64,000 bases of DNA from Hydrogenophaga sp. (GTDB lineage: Bacteria; Pseudomonadota; Gammaproteobacteria; Burkholderiales; Burkholderiaceae_C). The notes under the pieces were generated by a model. That model saw only the letters and a list, made by a program, of their open reading frames with translations. It ran no database searches and was not told where the DNA came from. The DNA is taken from contig NZ_JAHCKL010000003.1 of assembly GCF_026125785.1 (NCBI RefSeq), positions 1 to 64,000 of the forward strand, in the 5' to 3' direction. How positions within the stretch are numbered: position 1 is the first letter of the stretch; the number at the start of each line of letters is the position of its first letter. A program made the position numbers and the translations under genes. Of this stretch, positions 34,317-42,269 are shown piece by piece.

Positions 34317-34399
34317 ACATCCCAACCGTGCTGCGCGCGACCCTTCCTGAGAGCGGTGCCTGCAGCCCGACAAGCCGGTTCCGCGGCTTCTCCCGACAA
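34317..34399. repeat. Dispersed REP-like intergenic repeat, copy C (diverged)
   Basis: Related to copies A and B through GCTGCGCGCGACCC, GACAAGCCGGTTCCGCGG and the same order of arms, but more diverged in the left half. It separates the DUF2147 gene from the FadN-type gene. Confidence 0.5.
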
Positions 34400-34441
34400 C
34401 CACCCCTCGCGTGTTGCATGACGCGCAAAGGAATCTGATCA

Positions 34442-36841
34442 ATGAACCGATTTCAAGTGAAGAAAGTCGCCGTGCTCGGCGCCGGTGTGATGGGCGCGCA
34501 GATCGCCGCGCACCTGGTCAATGTCAAGGTGCCGGTGGTGCTGTTTGACCTGCCGGCGAAGGAAGGTCCCAGGAATGGCATCGTCACCCGCGCGGTGGAA
34601 GGCCTGAAGAAGCTCAAGCCGTCGCCGCTGGGCGTGGCGGAGGACGCGGACCTCATCGGACAGGCCAACTACGAAGAGCACATGGCGCAGTTGCGCGACT
34701 GCGACCTGATCATCGAGGCCATTGCCGAGCGCATGGACTGGAAGCTGGACCTGTACCAGAAGATCGCGCCCTTCGTGGCCGAGCACGCCATCGTTGCCTC
34801 CAACACCTCGGGCCTGTCGATCACGAAGCTGTCACAGGCGCTGCCCGAAGCGATCAAGCCGCGCTTCTGTGGCATCCATTTCTTCAATCCGCCGCGCTAC
34901 ATGACGCTGGTGGAGCTGATTGCCACGCCGACCACCGAGCCGCAGATCCTCAACGACCTGGAGACCTTCGTCACCAGCAGCCTGGGCAAGGGTGTGGTGC
35001 GCGCCAAGGACACGCCCAACTTCGTGGCCAACCGCATTGGCATCGCCGGCATGCTGGCCACGATGAAAGAGGTTGAGAACTTCGGCCTGTCTTTCGACGT
35101 GGTGGACGATCTGACCGGCAAGCGCCTGGGGCGGGCCAGCAGCGGCACCTTCCGCACCGCCGATGTGGTGGGCCTGGACACCATGGCCCACGTGGTCAAG
35201 ACGCTGCAGGACAACCTGAGCCTGGAGAGCGATCCCTTCTACGGCAGCTTCGGCACGCCGCCGGTGCTGGCGCGCCTGCTGGAGCTCAAAAACCTGGGCC
35301 AGAAGACCGGTGCCGGTTTCTACAAGAAGGTCGGGCGCGACATCCTGCGTTTCGACCTCGCGAGCGACGACTACGTGCCTTCCGGAGAGAAGGCCGATGA
35401 AGTCTATGGCCGCATGCTCAAGCGCCCCGCCGCCGAGCGACTTCGCCTGCTGCGCCATGCCGAAGGACCACAGGGCCAGTTCCTGTGGGCGATCCTGCGC
35501 AACAGCTTCCATTACGCTGCCGTGCACCTGAGCCACATTGCCGAGACCGCGCGCGACGTGGACCAGGCCATGCGCTGGGGGTTCGGCATGAAGCAAGGGC
35601 CCTTCGAGCTCTGGCAGGAAGCGGGCTGGCTGGAGGTGGCGAAGATGGTCCAGGAGGACATCGACGCCGGCAAGGCACTTTGCAAGGCACCGCTGCCCGA
35701 CTGGGTGTTCAAGGGCCCGGTCGCGGAGGCGGGGGGCGTGCACACCGCGCAGGGTTCGTGGAATCCGTCCAAGGGCGTGTTCGAGCCGCGGCGGCTGCTG
35801 CCGGTGTACCAGCGCCAGCATTTTCCCGAGTTGCTGTTGGGCGAAGCCGGGCCGAAATTCGAGACCGCCGGCAAGACGCTGGATGAAAACGACGGCATGC
35901 GCCTGTGGACGCTGGACGACGAAGTGCTCATCTTCAGCATCAAGACCAAGATGCACGCCATCAGCCCTGAGGTCTGCGAAGGCCTGATGGCCGCCGTCGA
36001 CCTCGCCGAGAAGGAGTACCAGGGCCTGGTGATCTGGTCGGGTGACGAGCCCTTCAGCGCTGGCGCCGACCTGCAGGCCATGCTGCCCGCGTTCATGGCG
36101 GTGGGTGTCACCGCGATCGAAGACGCCGAGGGCTTCATGCAGCAGACCATGCTGCGCCTGCGCTATGCCGCCGTGCCCGTGGTGTCGGCCGTGCGTGGCC
36201 TCGCGCTGGGTGGCGGCTGCGAACTGGCGGTGCACAGCGCGCGCCGCGTGGTGCACATGGAAAGCTACATCGGCCTGGTCGAGGTCGGTGTCGGCCTGGT
36301 TCCCGGAGCAGGCGGCCTGACCTACATCGCCCGGCGTGCGGCCGAGAACGCCGAGACTTCCACGGGCAAGGACCTGCTGCCCTTCCTCACCGAAGGCTTC
36401 ACCGCAGCCGCCATGGCCAAGGTCGGTACCAGCGCGCTGGAATCGCGCAAGCTGGGCTATGTGCTGCATTCGGATGTGATCGTCCCGCACAAGGACGAAC
36501 TGCTCTTCGTCGCCATCAACGAGGCCCGCAGCCTTTACAACGGAGGCTACCGCGCGCCGCACAAGCGGCAGTTCCCGGTGGCCGGCCGCGATGGCAAGGC
36601 CACCATCATGGGCAGTCTGGTCAACATGCGCGACGGGGGCTTCATCAGCCAGCACGACTTCCACATCGCCAGCCTGATCGCCAATGTGGTCACCGGTGGC
36701 GACGTGGAACCCGGCACGCTGGTGAACGAGGAGTACCTGATGACGCTGGAGCGCCGTGCGTTCTGCTCGCTCATCGTGCACCCCAAGACGCAGGAGCGCA
36801 TTCTCGGCATGCTCAACACGGGCAAGCCAGTCAGGAACTGA
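34442..36841 (+). CDS. fadN: 3-hydroxyacyl-CoA dehydrogenase/enoyl-CoA hydratase (FadN type)
   Basis: A 799-residue bifunctional beta-oxidation enzyme. The dehydrogenase half comes first: KVAVLGAGVMGAQIAAHL binds NAD and CGIHFFNPPRYMTLVEL carries the catalytic His. The hydratase/isomerase half is C-terminal, with SAGADLQAMLP and RGLALGGGCELAVHSARRV forming the oxyanion hole. This order is the reverse of E. coli FadB and equals Bacillus FadN. AAGGAA precedes the start. It is followed 14 bp later by the thiolase gene, its normal partner. Confidence 0.94.
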   Translation: MNRFQVKKVAVLGAGVMGAQIAAHLVNVKVPVVLFDLPAKEGPRNGIVTRAVEGLKKLKPSPLGVAEDADLIGQANYEEHMAQLRDCDLIIEAIAERMDWKLDLYQKIAPFVAEHAIVASNTSGLSITKLSQALPEAIKPRFCGIHFFNPPRYMTLVELIATPTTEPQILNDLETFVTSSLGKGVVRAKDTPNFVANRIGIAGMLATMKEVENFGLSFDVVDDLTGKRLGRASSGTFRTADVVGLDTMAHVVKTLQDNLSLESDPFYGSFGTPPVLARLLELKNLGQKTGAGFYKKVGRDILRFDLASDDYVPSGEKADEVYGRMLKRPAAERLRLLRHAEGPQGQFLWAILRNSFHYAAVHLSHIAETARDVDQAMRWGFGMKQGPFELWQEAGWLEVAKMVQEDIDAGKALCKAPLPDWVFKGPVAEAGGVHTAQGSWNPSKGVFEPRRLLPVYQRQHFPELLLGEAGPKFETAGKTLDENDGMRLWTLDDEVLIFSIKTKMHAISPEVCEGLMAAVDLAEKEYQGLVIWSGDEPFSAGADLQAMLPAFMAVGVTAIEDAEGFMQQTMLRLRYAAVPVVSAVRGLALGGGCELAVHSARRVVHMESYIGLVEVGVGLVPGAGGLTYIARRAAENAETSTGKDLLPFLTEGFTAAAMAKVGTSALESRKLGYVLHSDVIVPHKDELLFVAINEARSLYNGGYRAPHKRQFPVAGRDGKATIMGSLVNMRDGGFISQHDFHIASLIANVVTGGDVEPGTLVNEEYLMTLERRAFCSLIVHPKTQERILGMLNTGKPVRN

Positions 36842-36855
36842 GACGAGGACACGGT

Positions 36856-38064
36856 ATGAGCAAACAGATTCAAGACGCCTACATCGTCGCCGCCACCCGC
36901 ACCCCCATTGGCCGCTCGCACAAGGGTTCCTTCAGGCACCTGCGCCCGGACGACATGCTGGCCCTCGCGCTGCGCTCCGCGCTGGCGCAAGCGCCCGGCC
37001 TGGACCCCAAGGCCATCGAGGATGTGATCTGCGGTTGCGCCATCCCCGAGGCCCAGCAGGGCCTCAACGTCGCGCGCATCGGCGCCATCCTCGCGGGCCT
37101 GCCCAACAGCGTGGGTGGCATCACCGTCAACCGCTTCTGCGCATCCGGACTTTCGGCGGTGCAGATGGCCGCTGACCGCATCCGCGTGGGCGAGGCCGAC
37201 GTGATGGTTGCGGCCGGGACCGAGAGCATGAGCATGGTGCCCATGATGGGCAACTCACCCAGCCTCTCTCCCACCATCTTCACCAATACCGACGATGTGG
37301 ACAGCTACAGCATCGCCTACGGCATGGGGCTGACCGCGGAGAAGGTGGCGCAGAAGTGGAAAGTCTCGCGCGAGGCGCAGGACGCCTTTGCCCTGCAGTC
37401 GCACCAGCGCGCCGTGTTGGCCATGAAGAATGGCGAGTTCACCGACGAGATCACGCCGGTGGAGGTCACCGAGCGCAGCGTGGACCTGGACAGCGCGGAA
37501 GTCTCCACCCGCACGCGCACCGTGAACCTGGACGAGGGTGCGCGGCCCGATACCTCCCTGGAAGGCCTGGCCAAGCTGCGCACCGTGTTCGCCGCGCGCG
37601 GTTCGGTGACCGCGGGCAACAGCTCGCAGACCAGCGACGGCGCGGGTGCGCTGATCCTGGCGAGCGAATCGGCCATCCAGCGCTTCGGGCTCAAGCCGCT
37701 GGCACGCTTCGTGAGCTACGCCTCGCGCGGCGTGCCGCCTCATCTGATGGGCATAGGCCCCATCGAGGCGGTGCCGGCCGCGCTGAAGTACGCCGGCCTC
37801 CGGCAGGACGATATCGACTGGTTCGAGCTCAACGAAGCCTTTGCCGCCCAGTCCCTCGCCGTGATCAACAGCCTGGGCCTGGACCCGGCCAAGGTCAACC
37901 CCATGGGCGGCGCGATCGCTCTGGGCCACCCGCTGGGCGCCACCGGTGCCATACGCTCGGCCACCGTGGTGCATGCGCTGCGCCGTCACAACAAGAAGTA
38001 CGGCATGGTCACCATGTGCGTGGGCATGGGTCAGGGCGCCGCCGGCATCTTCGAGCGCGTGTGA
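36856..38064 (+). CDS. fadA: Acetyl-CoA acyltransferase (thiolase)
   Basis: A 402-residue thiolase that cleaves 3-ketoacyl-CoA in the last step of beta-oxidation. The acyl-enzyme Cys is in VNRFCASGLSAVQ, the two His/Cys catalytic segments are NEAFAAQ with GGAIALGHPLGATGA, and MCVGMGQGAAGIF closes the active site. GAGGA lies before the start. It follows fadN by 14 bp and its stop is 2 bases from the thioesterase start, so all three are one operon. Confidence 0.96.
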   Translation: MSKQIQDAYIVAATRTPIGRSHKGSFRHLRPDDMLALALRSALAQAPGLDPKAIEDVICGCAIPEAQQGLNVARIGAILAGLPNSVGGITVNRFCASGLSAVQMAADRIRVGEADVMVAAGTESMSMVPMMGNSPSLSPTIFTNTDDVDSYSIAYGMGLTAEKVAQKWKVSREAQDAFALQSHQRAVLAMKNGEFTDEITPVEVTERSVDLDSAEVSTRTRTVNLDEGARPDTSLEGLAKLRTVFAARGSVTAGNSSQTSDGAGALILASESAIQRFGLKPLARFVSYASRGVPPHLMGIGPIEAVPAALKYAGLRQDDIDWFELNEAFAAQSLAVINSLGLDPAKVNPMGGAIALGHPLGATGAIRSATVVHALRRHNKKYGMVTMCVGMGQGAAGIFERV

Positions 38065-38066
38065 AC

Positions 38067-38900
38067 ATGTCCGCACCGCACACCTTCGACCAGGCGATCG
38101 CACTGGCGGCGCAGAGCGGCGAGGCCGATGGCCGTTACCGGGGCCAGACCTCGCCGGCCTACGGCAACATGGTCGGGCCGTTCGGTGGGGTCACTGCGGC
38201 CACGGTTTTGCATGCCGTGTTGCGGCACCCGGCCCTGCTCGGCGAACCGGTGGCGCTGACGGTGAACTTCGCCGCCGCGCTCGCTGACGGTCCGTTCACC
38301 GTGGAGGCGCGTCCCGTGCGCACCAACCGCTCCACGCAGCACTGGGTGCTGGAGATCGTGCAAGCCGATGCGCAAGGGCTGCCGACCACGGTGCTGACCG
38401 GTACCGCCGTCACGGCCGCACGGCGCCAGACCTGGAGCGTGGACGACGAGCCCATGCCCCAGGTGCCCGCGCCCGCAGCGGTGCCGCCGCGCGAGATTCC
38501 CACCACCGTGCAATGGGTGCGGCGCTACGACATGCGGCCCGTCGAGGGCAACATACCGGCGGTGTGGGACGGCAGCGGAGACGCCAGCCGCAGCACGCTG
38601 TGGGTGCGCGACAACCCGCCACGCGCGCTGGATTTCCTCAGCCTGACCGCGCTGTCCGATGTGTTCTTCCCGCGCGTCTGGCTGCGCCGCGCCCAGCCCG
38701 TGCCTGCGGGCACGGTGTCCATGACGGTGTACTTCCATGCCGGCTCGGCGCAACTGGCCGCCGTGGGCAGCGGCTGGCTGCTCGGGCAGGCCCGCGCGCA
38801 GGCGCTGCGCAACGGCTTCTTCGACCAGACCGCGCTGCTCTGGAGCGAGTCCGGCGAACTGCTGGTCACCACACACCAGATCGTCTACTACAAGGAATGA
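38067..38900 (+). CDS. Acyl-CoA thioesterase, double hot-dog
   Basis: A 277-residue protein with two hot-dog halves, related to TesB-like and YbgC-independent acyl-CoA thioesterases. The first half contains GNMVGPFGGVTAATVLHAV and THWVLE-like strands (STQHWVLEIVQAD); the second has DFLSLTALSDVFFPRVW and SMTVYFHAGSAQLAAVG. Such enzymes release fatty acids from CoA and may prevent acyl-CoA overload. Only 2 bases separate it from the thiolase stop. The exact substrate is unknown. Confidence 0.85.
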   Translation: MSAPHTFDQAIALAAQSGEADGRYRGQTSPAYGNMVGPFGGVTAATVLHAVLRHPALLGEPVALTVNFAAALADGPFTVEARPVRTNRSTQHWVLEIVQADAQGLPTTVLTGTAVTAARRQTWSVDDEPMPQVPAPAAVPPREIPTTVQWVRRYDMRPVEGNIPAVWDGSGDASRSTLWVRDNPPRALDFLSLTALSDVFFPRVWLRRAQPVPAGTVSMTVYFHAGSAQLAAVGSGWLLGQARAQALRNGFFDQTALLWSESGELLVTTHQIVYYKE

Positions 38901-38913
38901 GCGGCCGGCGGCC

Positions 38914-41214
38914 TCAGGGCCTGCCCAGGAACAGGTAGAGCCCGGTGTAGCCGCGCGGCGCGCTCACGATGCTCAGGTACAACGGCCCGATGCCGGTGTC
39001 CGCGCCGATGAACAGGCTGCTCCCGGCACGCAGCTTGCGCAGCGTGATGTCGCTGCGCTGAGACCAGGCATTGCCTGCCTCCAGCGAGCCACCCACGAAA
39101 AGCGCGCGGGCCACGCCCACGTTCCAGGGCAGGCGCTGGTAGTAGGTGAGGCGGCCGAACAGCAGGTAGTTGCCCGCCACCTGGCCTACTCGGTAGCCCG
39201 ACAGTTGCTGGAAGCCGCCCAGCGCGTATTCATCGATCGCCCCGATAGGAATCTGACTGGCATAGGCAAAGCGCGCACCGACGTTGAAGGTGTGCGGGCC
39301 CCAGGACTTCACTCCCGTGGCGGTTCCCTCCAGCCGGGTGAAGCTGCTGCTGCCGGTGGCCACGCCCTCGAAGGAGCGGCGGCCGAGCACCAGTTCGCCC
39401 TTGGCGCGGTAGCCGCGCGAGGGAAAGTTGGCGTAGTCCAACTGGTCGGCGATGATGGCCGCTCGCACACCCACCTCGGTCCACAACAGAGACCCGACGA
39501 GGTCTTCCGGTTCCACGCCGGCGATGATGTCGGGCGTGACCTTGCGGCTGGCCGCCACCAGGCCCACGCGCATGTCGCCCACATTGCCCAGCAGGCCCAT
39601 GGGCCAGCCCATGTCCAGGCCCACTTGAATCCCCTGGCGCTGTACCAGCGCAGCCGTCTGGCCGCTCTCGGTGTAGAGCTCCACGCGGCGCAGGCTGGCG
39701 TCCACGTAGCCGGCGACGAAACGGTCGCTCTTGAGCGTCAGCGGCTGGTAGATCTCGGAGTACAGGCCCAGCGTCTCACCGAGCTGCACGCGGTTGCGCC
39801 ATTCGGCGCCACTCTCGTTGAGCCAGTGCCGGTTGTGGCTGATGCGCAGGTTGAACGCGCCCTGGCCCTGGAAGTCGGTGCGCAGGTCCAGGCCCAGGCG
39901 CAGGTAGTTGGGGCCCCAGGTGTTCTCGCGCAGGCGCAGCGTCAGGTCCTCGGTGCCGTCGTCGCGGCGGCTCAGGCTGTAGTCCACCCGCTCGTAGTCG
40001 CCCAGGGCGGCCAGCTTCTGCATGTCGCGTTCCAGCGTGGGCACGTCCAGACGCTGGCCCGGGGCGATGTCCAGCGTGGAGGAGAGGCGCTCGGCGCGGG
40101 CGGCGTCCACCCCCTCGAACTTCACCGAGGCCACGGCGCCGATGCGGCCGGTGTTGGCCTTTTCCTGCGCCTCCCGCGCCTGCGCCCAGCGCTGGTAGGC
40201 GGGCGCGTCCACCGCGAAGCGCGCCAGGGCCTCGCCGACGGTGCGGGCGTAGTCGTTGCCGATCTGCACCAGCTCCCGTGACCTGCCGAAATCCGCCGAA
40301 GTGAGCTGGCCCAGCGGGGGCTGCAGCAGCAGGTCCCGGGGCGTCAGCGTGGCAATGCTGGCCTGAACATTCTGTTCGGTGAGGATGTTGACCATCTGCA
40401 TGGTCACGCCAAACACCGTGCCCAGCGTTTCGCGGCCGGCCAGCGGCGTGCCGATGTTCACCGCAATGATGACCTCGGCGCCCATGCGGCGCGCCACGTC
40501 CACCGGCAGGTTGTTCACCAGGCCACCATCTCCCAGCAACTGCCCGTCCACCTCCAGTGGCGCAAAGACGCCCGGCACCGACATGCTCGCGCGCAGAGCG
40601 GCCGCCAGGTCACCGTGGTCCAGCACCACCGCCTTGCCGGTCTCCATGTCCGTGGCCACCGCACGGAAGGGTGTGGGCAGGCCGTCGAAACTCGCCAGAT
40701 GGCGGGTGGACAAGGTGTAGCGCCGCAACAGCATTTCCAGCGAACGGGTGGAAATGGCGCCGCTGGGCAGGATGAACTCCCCATCGCGAAAGCCCAGCGT
40801 GAGCACGGGCGACAGTTCGAAGTCCTCTTCCTTCCTGCGCTGGGAGAGCATCTGCCGCGGCTCGCGCCGGTCAAACAGATTGCCCCACTCCACGCCCAGG
40901 ATCTCCCGCTCCAGATCGTCGGCCGTCATGCCACTGGCGTAGAGGCCGCCGATGATGGCGCCCATGGACGTTCCCACGATCAGGTCGACCGGGACACGGG
41001 CAGCCTCCAGGGCCTTGAGCACGCCCACGTGGGCAAAGCCCCGGGCGCCGCCTCCCGAGAGCACCAGTCCGACCCGTGGGCGTTGCGGCGCGGCCGCACC
41101 GGTCTCGCCGGGCGCGGACGGCGTCTGCTGGGCCATGACCGACGTGGCCGACACGGCCAGCAGCAGGCCCAGGCAGTGGAGGAAGGCGAGGCGGGCAAAG
41201 CGGCGGGATGGCAT
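38914..41214 (-). CDS. Patatin-POTRA-beta-barrel protein (PlpD-type, type Vd secretion)
   Basis: A 766-residue outer-membrane protein. After a signal peptide (LGLLLAVSATSVMAQ) comes a patatin lipase domain with GGGARGFAHVGVL, the nucleophile GTSMGA and DGGLVNNLPVD. A POTRA-like domain follows around 375-455 (VKFEGVDAARAERL), then a 16-stranded Omp85/BamA-like barrel to the end. This domain order equals PlpD of Pseudomonas, in which the lipase is carried to the cell surface. The start at 41214 is fixed by the signal peptide; the frame stays open far upstream but there overlaps the hydratase gene. It is convergent with the thioesterase gene (13-bp gap). Confidence 0.92.
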   Translation of the reverse strand: MPSRRFARLAFLHCLGLLLAVSATSVMAQQTPSAPGETGAAAPQRPRVGLVLSGGGARGFAHVGVLKALEAARVPVDLIVGTSMGAIIGGLYASGMTADDLEREILGVEWGNLFDRREPRQMLSQRRKEEDFELSPVLTLGFRDGEFILPSGAISTRSLEMLLRRYTLSTRHLASFDGLPTPFRAVATDMETGKAVVLDHGDLAAALRASMSVPGVFAPLEVDGQLLGDGGLVNNLPVDVARRMGAEVIIAVNIGTPLAGRETLGTVFGVTMQMVNILTEQNVQASIATLTPRDLLLQPPLGQLTSADFGRSRELVQIGNDYARTVGEALARFAVDAPAYQRWAQAREAQEKANTGRIGAVASVKFEGVDAARAERLSSTLDIAPGQRLDVPTLERDMQKLAALGDYERVDYSLSRRDDGTEDLTLRLRENTWGPNYLRLGLDLRTDFQGQGAFNLRISHNRHWLNESGAEWRNRVQLGETLGLYSEIYQPLTLKSDRFVAGYVDASLRRVELYTESGQTAALVQRQGIQVGLDMGWPMGLLGNVGDMRVGLVAASRKVTPDIIAGVEPEDLVGSLLWTEVGVRAAIIADQLDYANFPSRGYRAKGELVLGRRSFEGVATGSSSFTRLEGTATGVKSWGPHTFNVGARFAYASQIPIGAIDEYALGGFQQLSGYRVGQVAGNYLLFGRLTYYQRLPWNVGVARALFVGGSLEAGNAWSQRSDITLRKLRAGSSLFIGADTGIGPLYLSIVSAPRGYTGLYLFLGRP

Positions 41215-41394
41215 GGGCGTGACATCGGCAGACGGGGAGGGGAGCCGCAAGTGTAGGGCCCACCCACGGCCTGCCCCGCGGTGGAAACATGCTGTCACGC
41301 AGCGGTCAGTCCCTGGAGGAGGCGCTCCTCGGGCAGGGGCTTGTTCGTGGTAATTTGCGGACCTCCCCATTCGCCAACACGAGACCATCCATCC

Positions 41395-42159
41395 ATGAGC
41401 GACATCCTCGTCCACACCGAAGCCGGCGTCGGCACCATCACATTCAACCGCCCCGACAAGAAGAACTCCATCACCTCGGCCATGTACGGTGCGCTGGCCG
41501 ACGCGCTCGCCACCGCGCAGGCCGATCCCAGCGTGCGCTGCGTGGTGCTGCAAGGCAGCGAGACCATCTTCAGTGCGGGCAACGACATCGCCGACTTCCT
41601 CAACAACCCGCCCGCTGCCGCCGATGCCCCGGTATTCCGCTTCCTGCGGGGCATCGCACAGTTTCCCAAACCCCTCATTGCCGCTGTCTGTGGTCCGGCC
41701 GTGGGTGTGGGAACCACGCTGCTGTTCCACTGCGACCTGGTCTACGCGGGCGACAACGCCGCCTTCTCCATGCCCTTCGTCAACCTCGGGCTGTGCCCCG
41801 AAGCCGCTTCCAGCCTGCTGGTGCCGCAGATGCTGGGCTACCACCGCGCCGCCGAAGCCTTGTTGCTGGGGGAACCTTTCATGGCGGAGGCCGCGCTGGA
41901 GGTGGGGTTGGTCAACCGCGTTCTGCCACCGTCGGAGACCACCGGGTACGCCCAGTCCGTGGCCCGCAAGCTGGCGGCCAAACCGTTGAGCGCGCTGGTG
42001 GAGACCAAGCGCCTCATGAAGAAGAACCAGAACGCGCAGGTGCTGGCGGTGATGGACGAAGAGGCGGTCAGCTTTGGCCGCATGCTGCAGGAACCCGCGG
42101 CGCGCGAGGCCTTTGGTGCGTTCATGGAACGCCGCAAACCCGACTTTTCCAAACTGTGA
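41395..42159 (+). CDS. Enoyl-CoA hydratase/isomerase family protein
   Basis: A 254-residue crotonase-fold protein. The oxyanion-hole segments are IFSAGNDIADF and AVCGPAVGVGTTLLFHCDL. At the place of the first catalytic Glu of classical hydratase it has FVNLGLCPEAASS, which keeps a Glu two turns later, more like isomerases or PaaG. It may act as a dienoyl or cis-trans isomerase instead of a hydratase. Its terminator is shared with the convergent tannase gene. Confidence 0.9.
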   Translation: MSDILVHTEAGVGTITFNRPDKKNSITSAMYGALADALATAQADPSVRCVVLQGSETIFSAGNDIADFLNNPPAAADAPVFRFLRGIAQFPKPLIAAVCGPAVGVGTTLLFHCDLVYAGDNAAFSMPFVNLGLCPEAASSLLVPQMLGYHRAAEALLLGEPFMAEAALEVGLVNRVLPPSETTGYAQSVARKLAAKPLSALVETKRLMKKNQNAQVLAVMDEEAVSFGRMLQEPAAREAFGAFMERRKPDFSKL

Positions 42160-42201
42160 CCCCACCCTATGGCCGCTGACGGCCATCACCGCCTCCAAAG
42201 C

Positions 42202-42229
42202 AGAAGGCCTCGCATGTGCGAGGCCTTCT
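42202..42229. terminator. Bidirectional hairpin terminator
   Basis: AGAAGGCCTCGCA and TGCGAGGCCTTCT form a perfect 13-bp inverted repeat with a 2-base centre, followed by TTCTT on the plus strand. It separates the convergent enoyl-CoA hydratase and tannase-family genes and can serve both. Confidence 0.8.
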
Positions 42230-42269
42230 TTCTGGTGTTCAGCCCGTCAGGACAGGGCGGTCAATCAAG

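Noticed and set aside
38737-40281. A 514-codon plus-strand frame
   Set aside because: Antisense to the beta-barrel part of the patatin protein and of Gln/His/Val-rich shadow composition.
41215-42198. Upstream extension of the patatin-barrel protein to over 1090 residues
   Set aside because: The extension is antisense to a clear enoyl-CoA hydratase gene, and a signal peptide begins at 41214.
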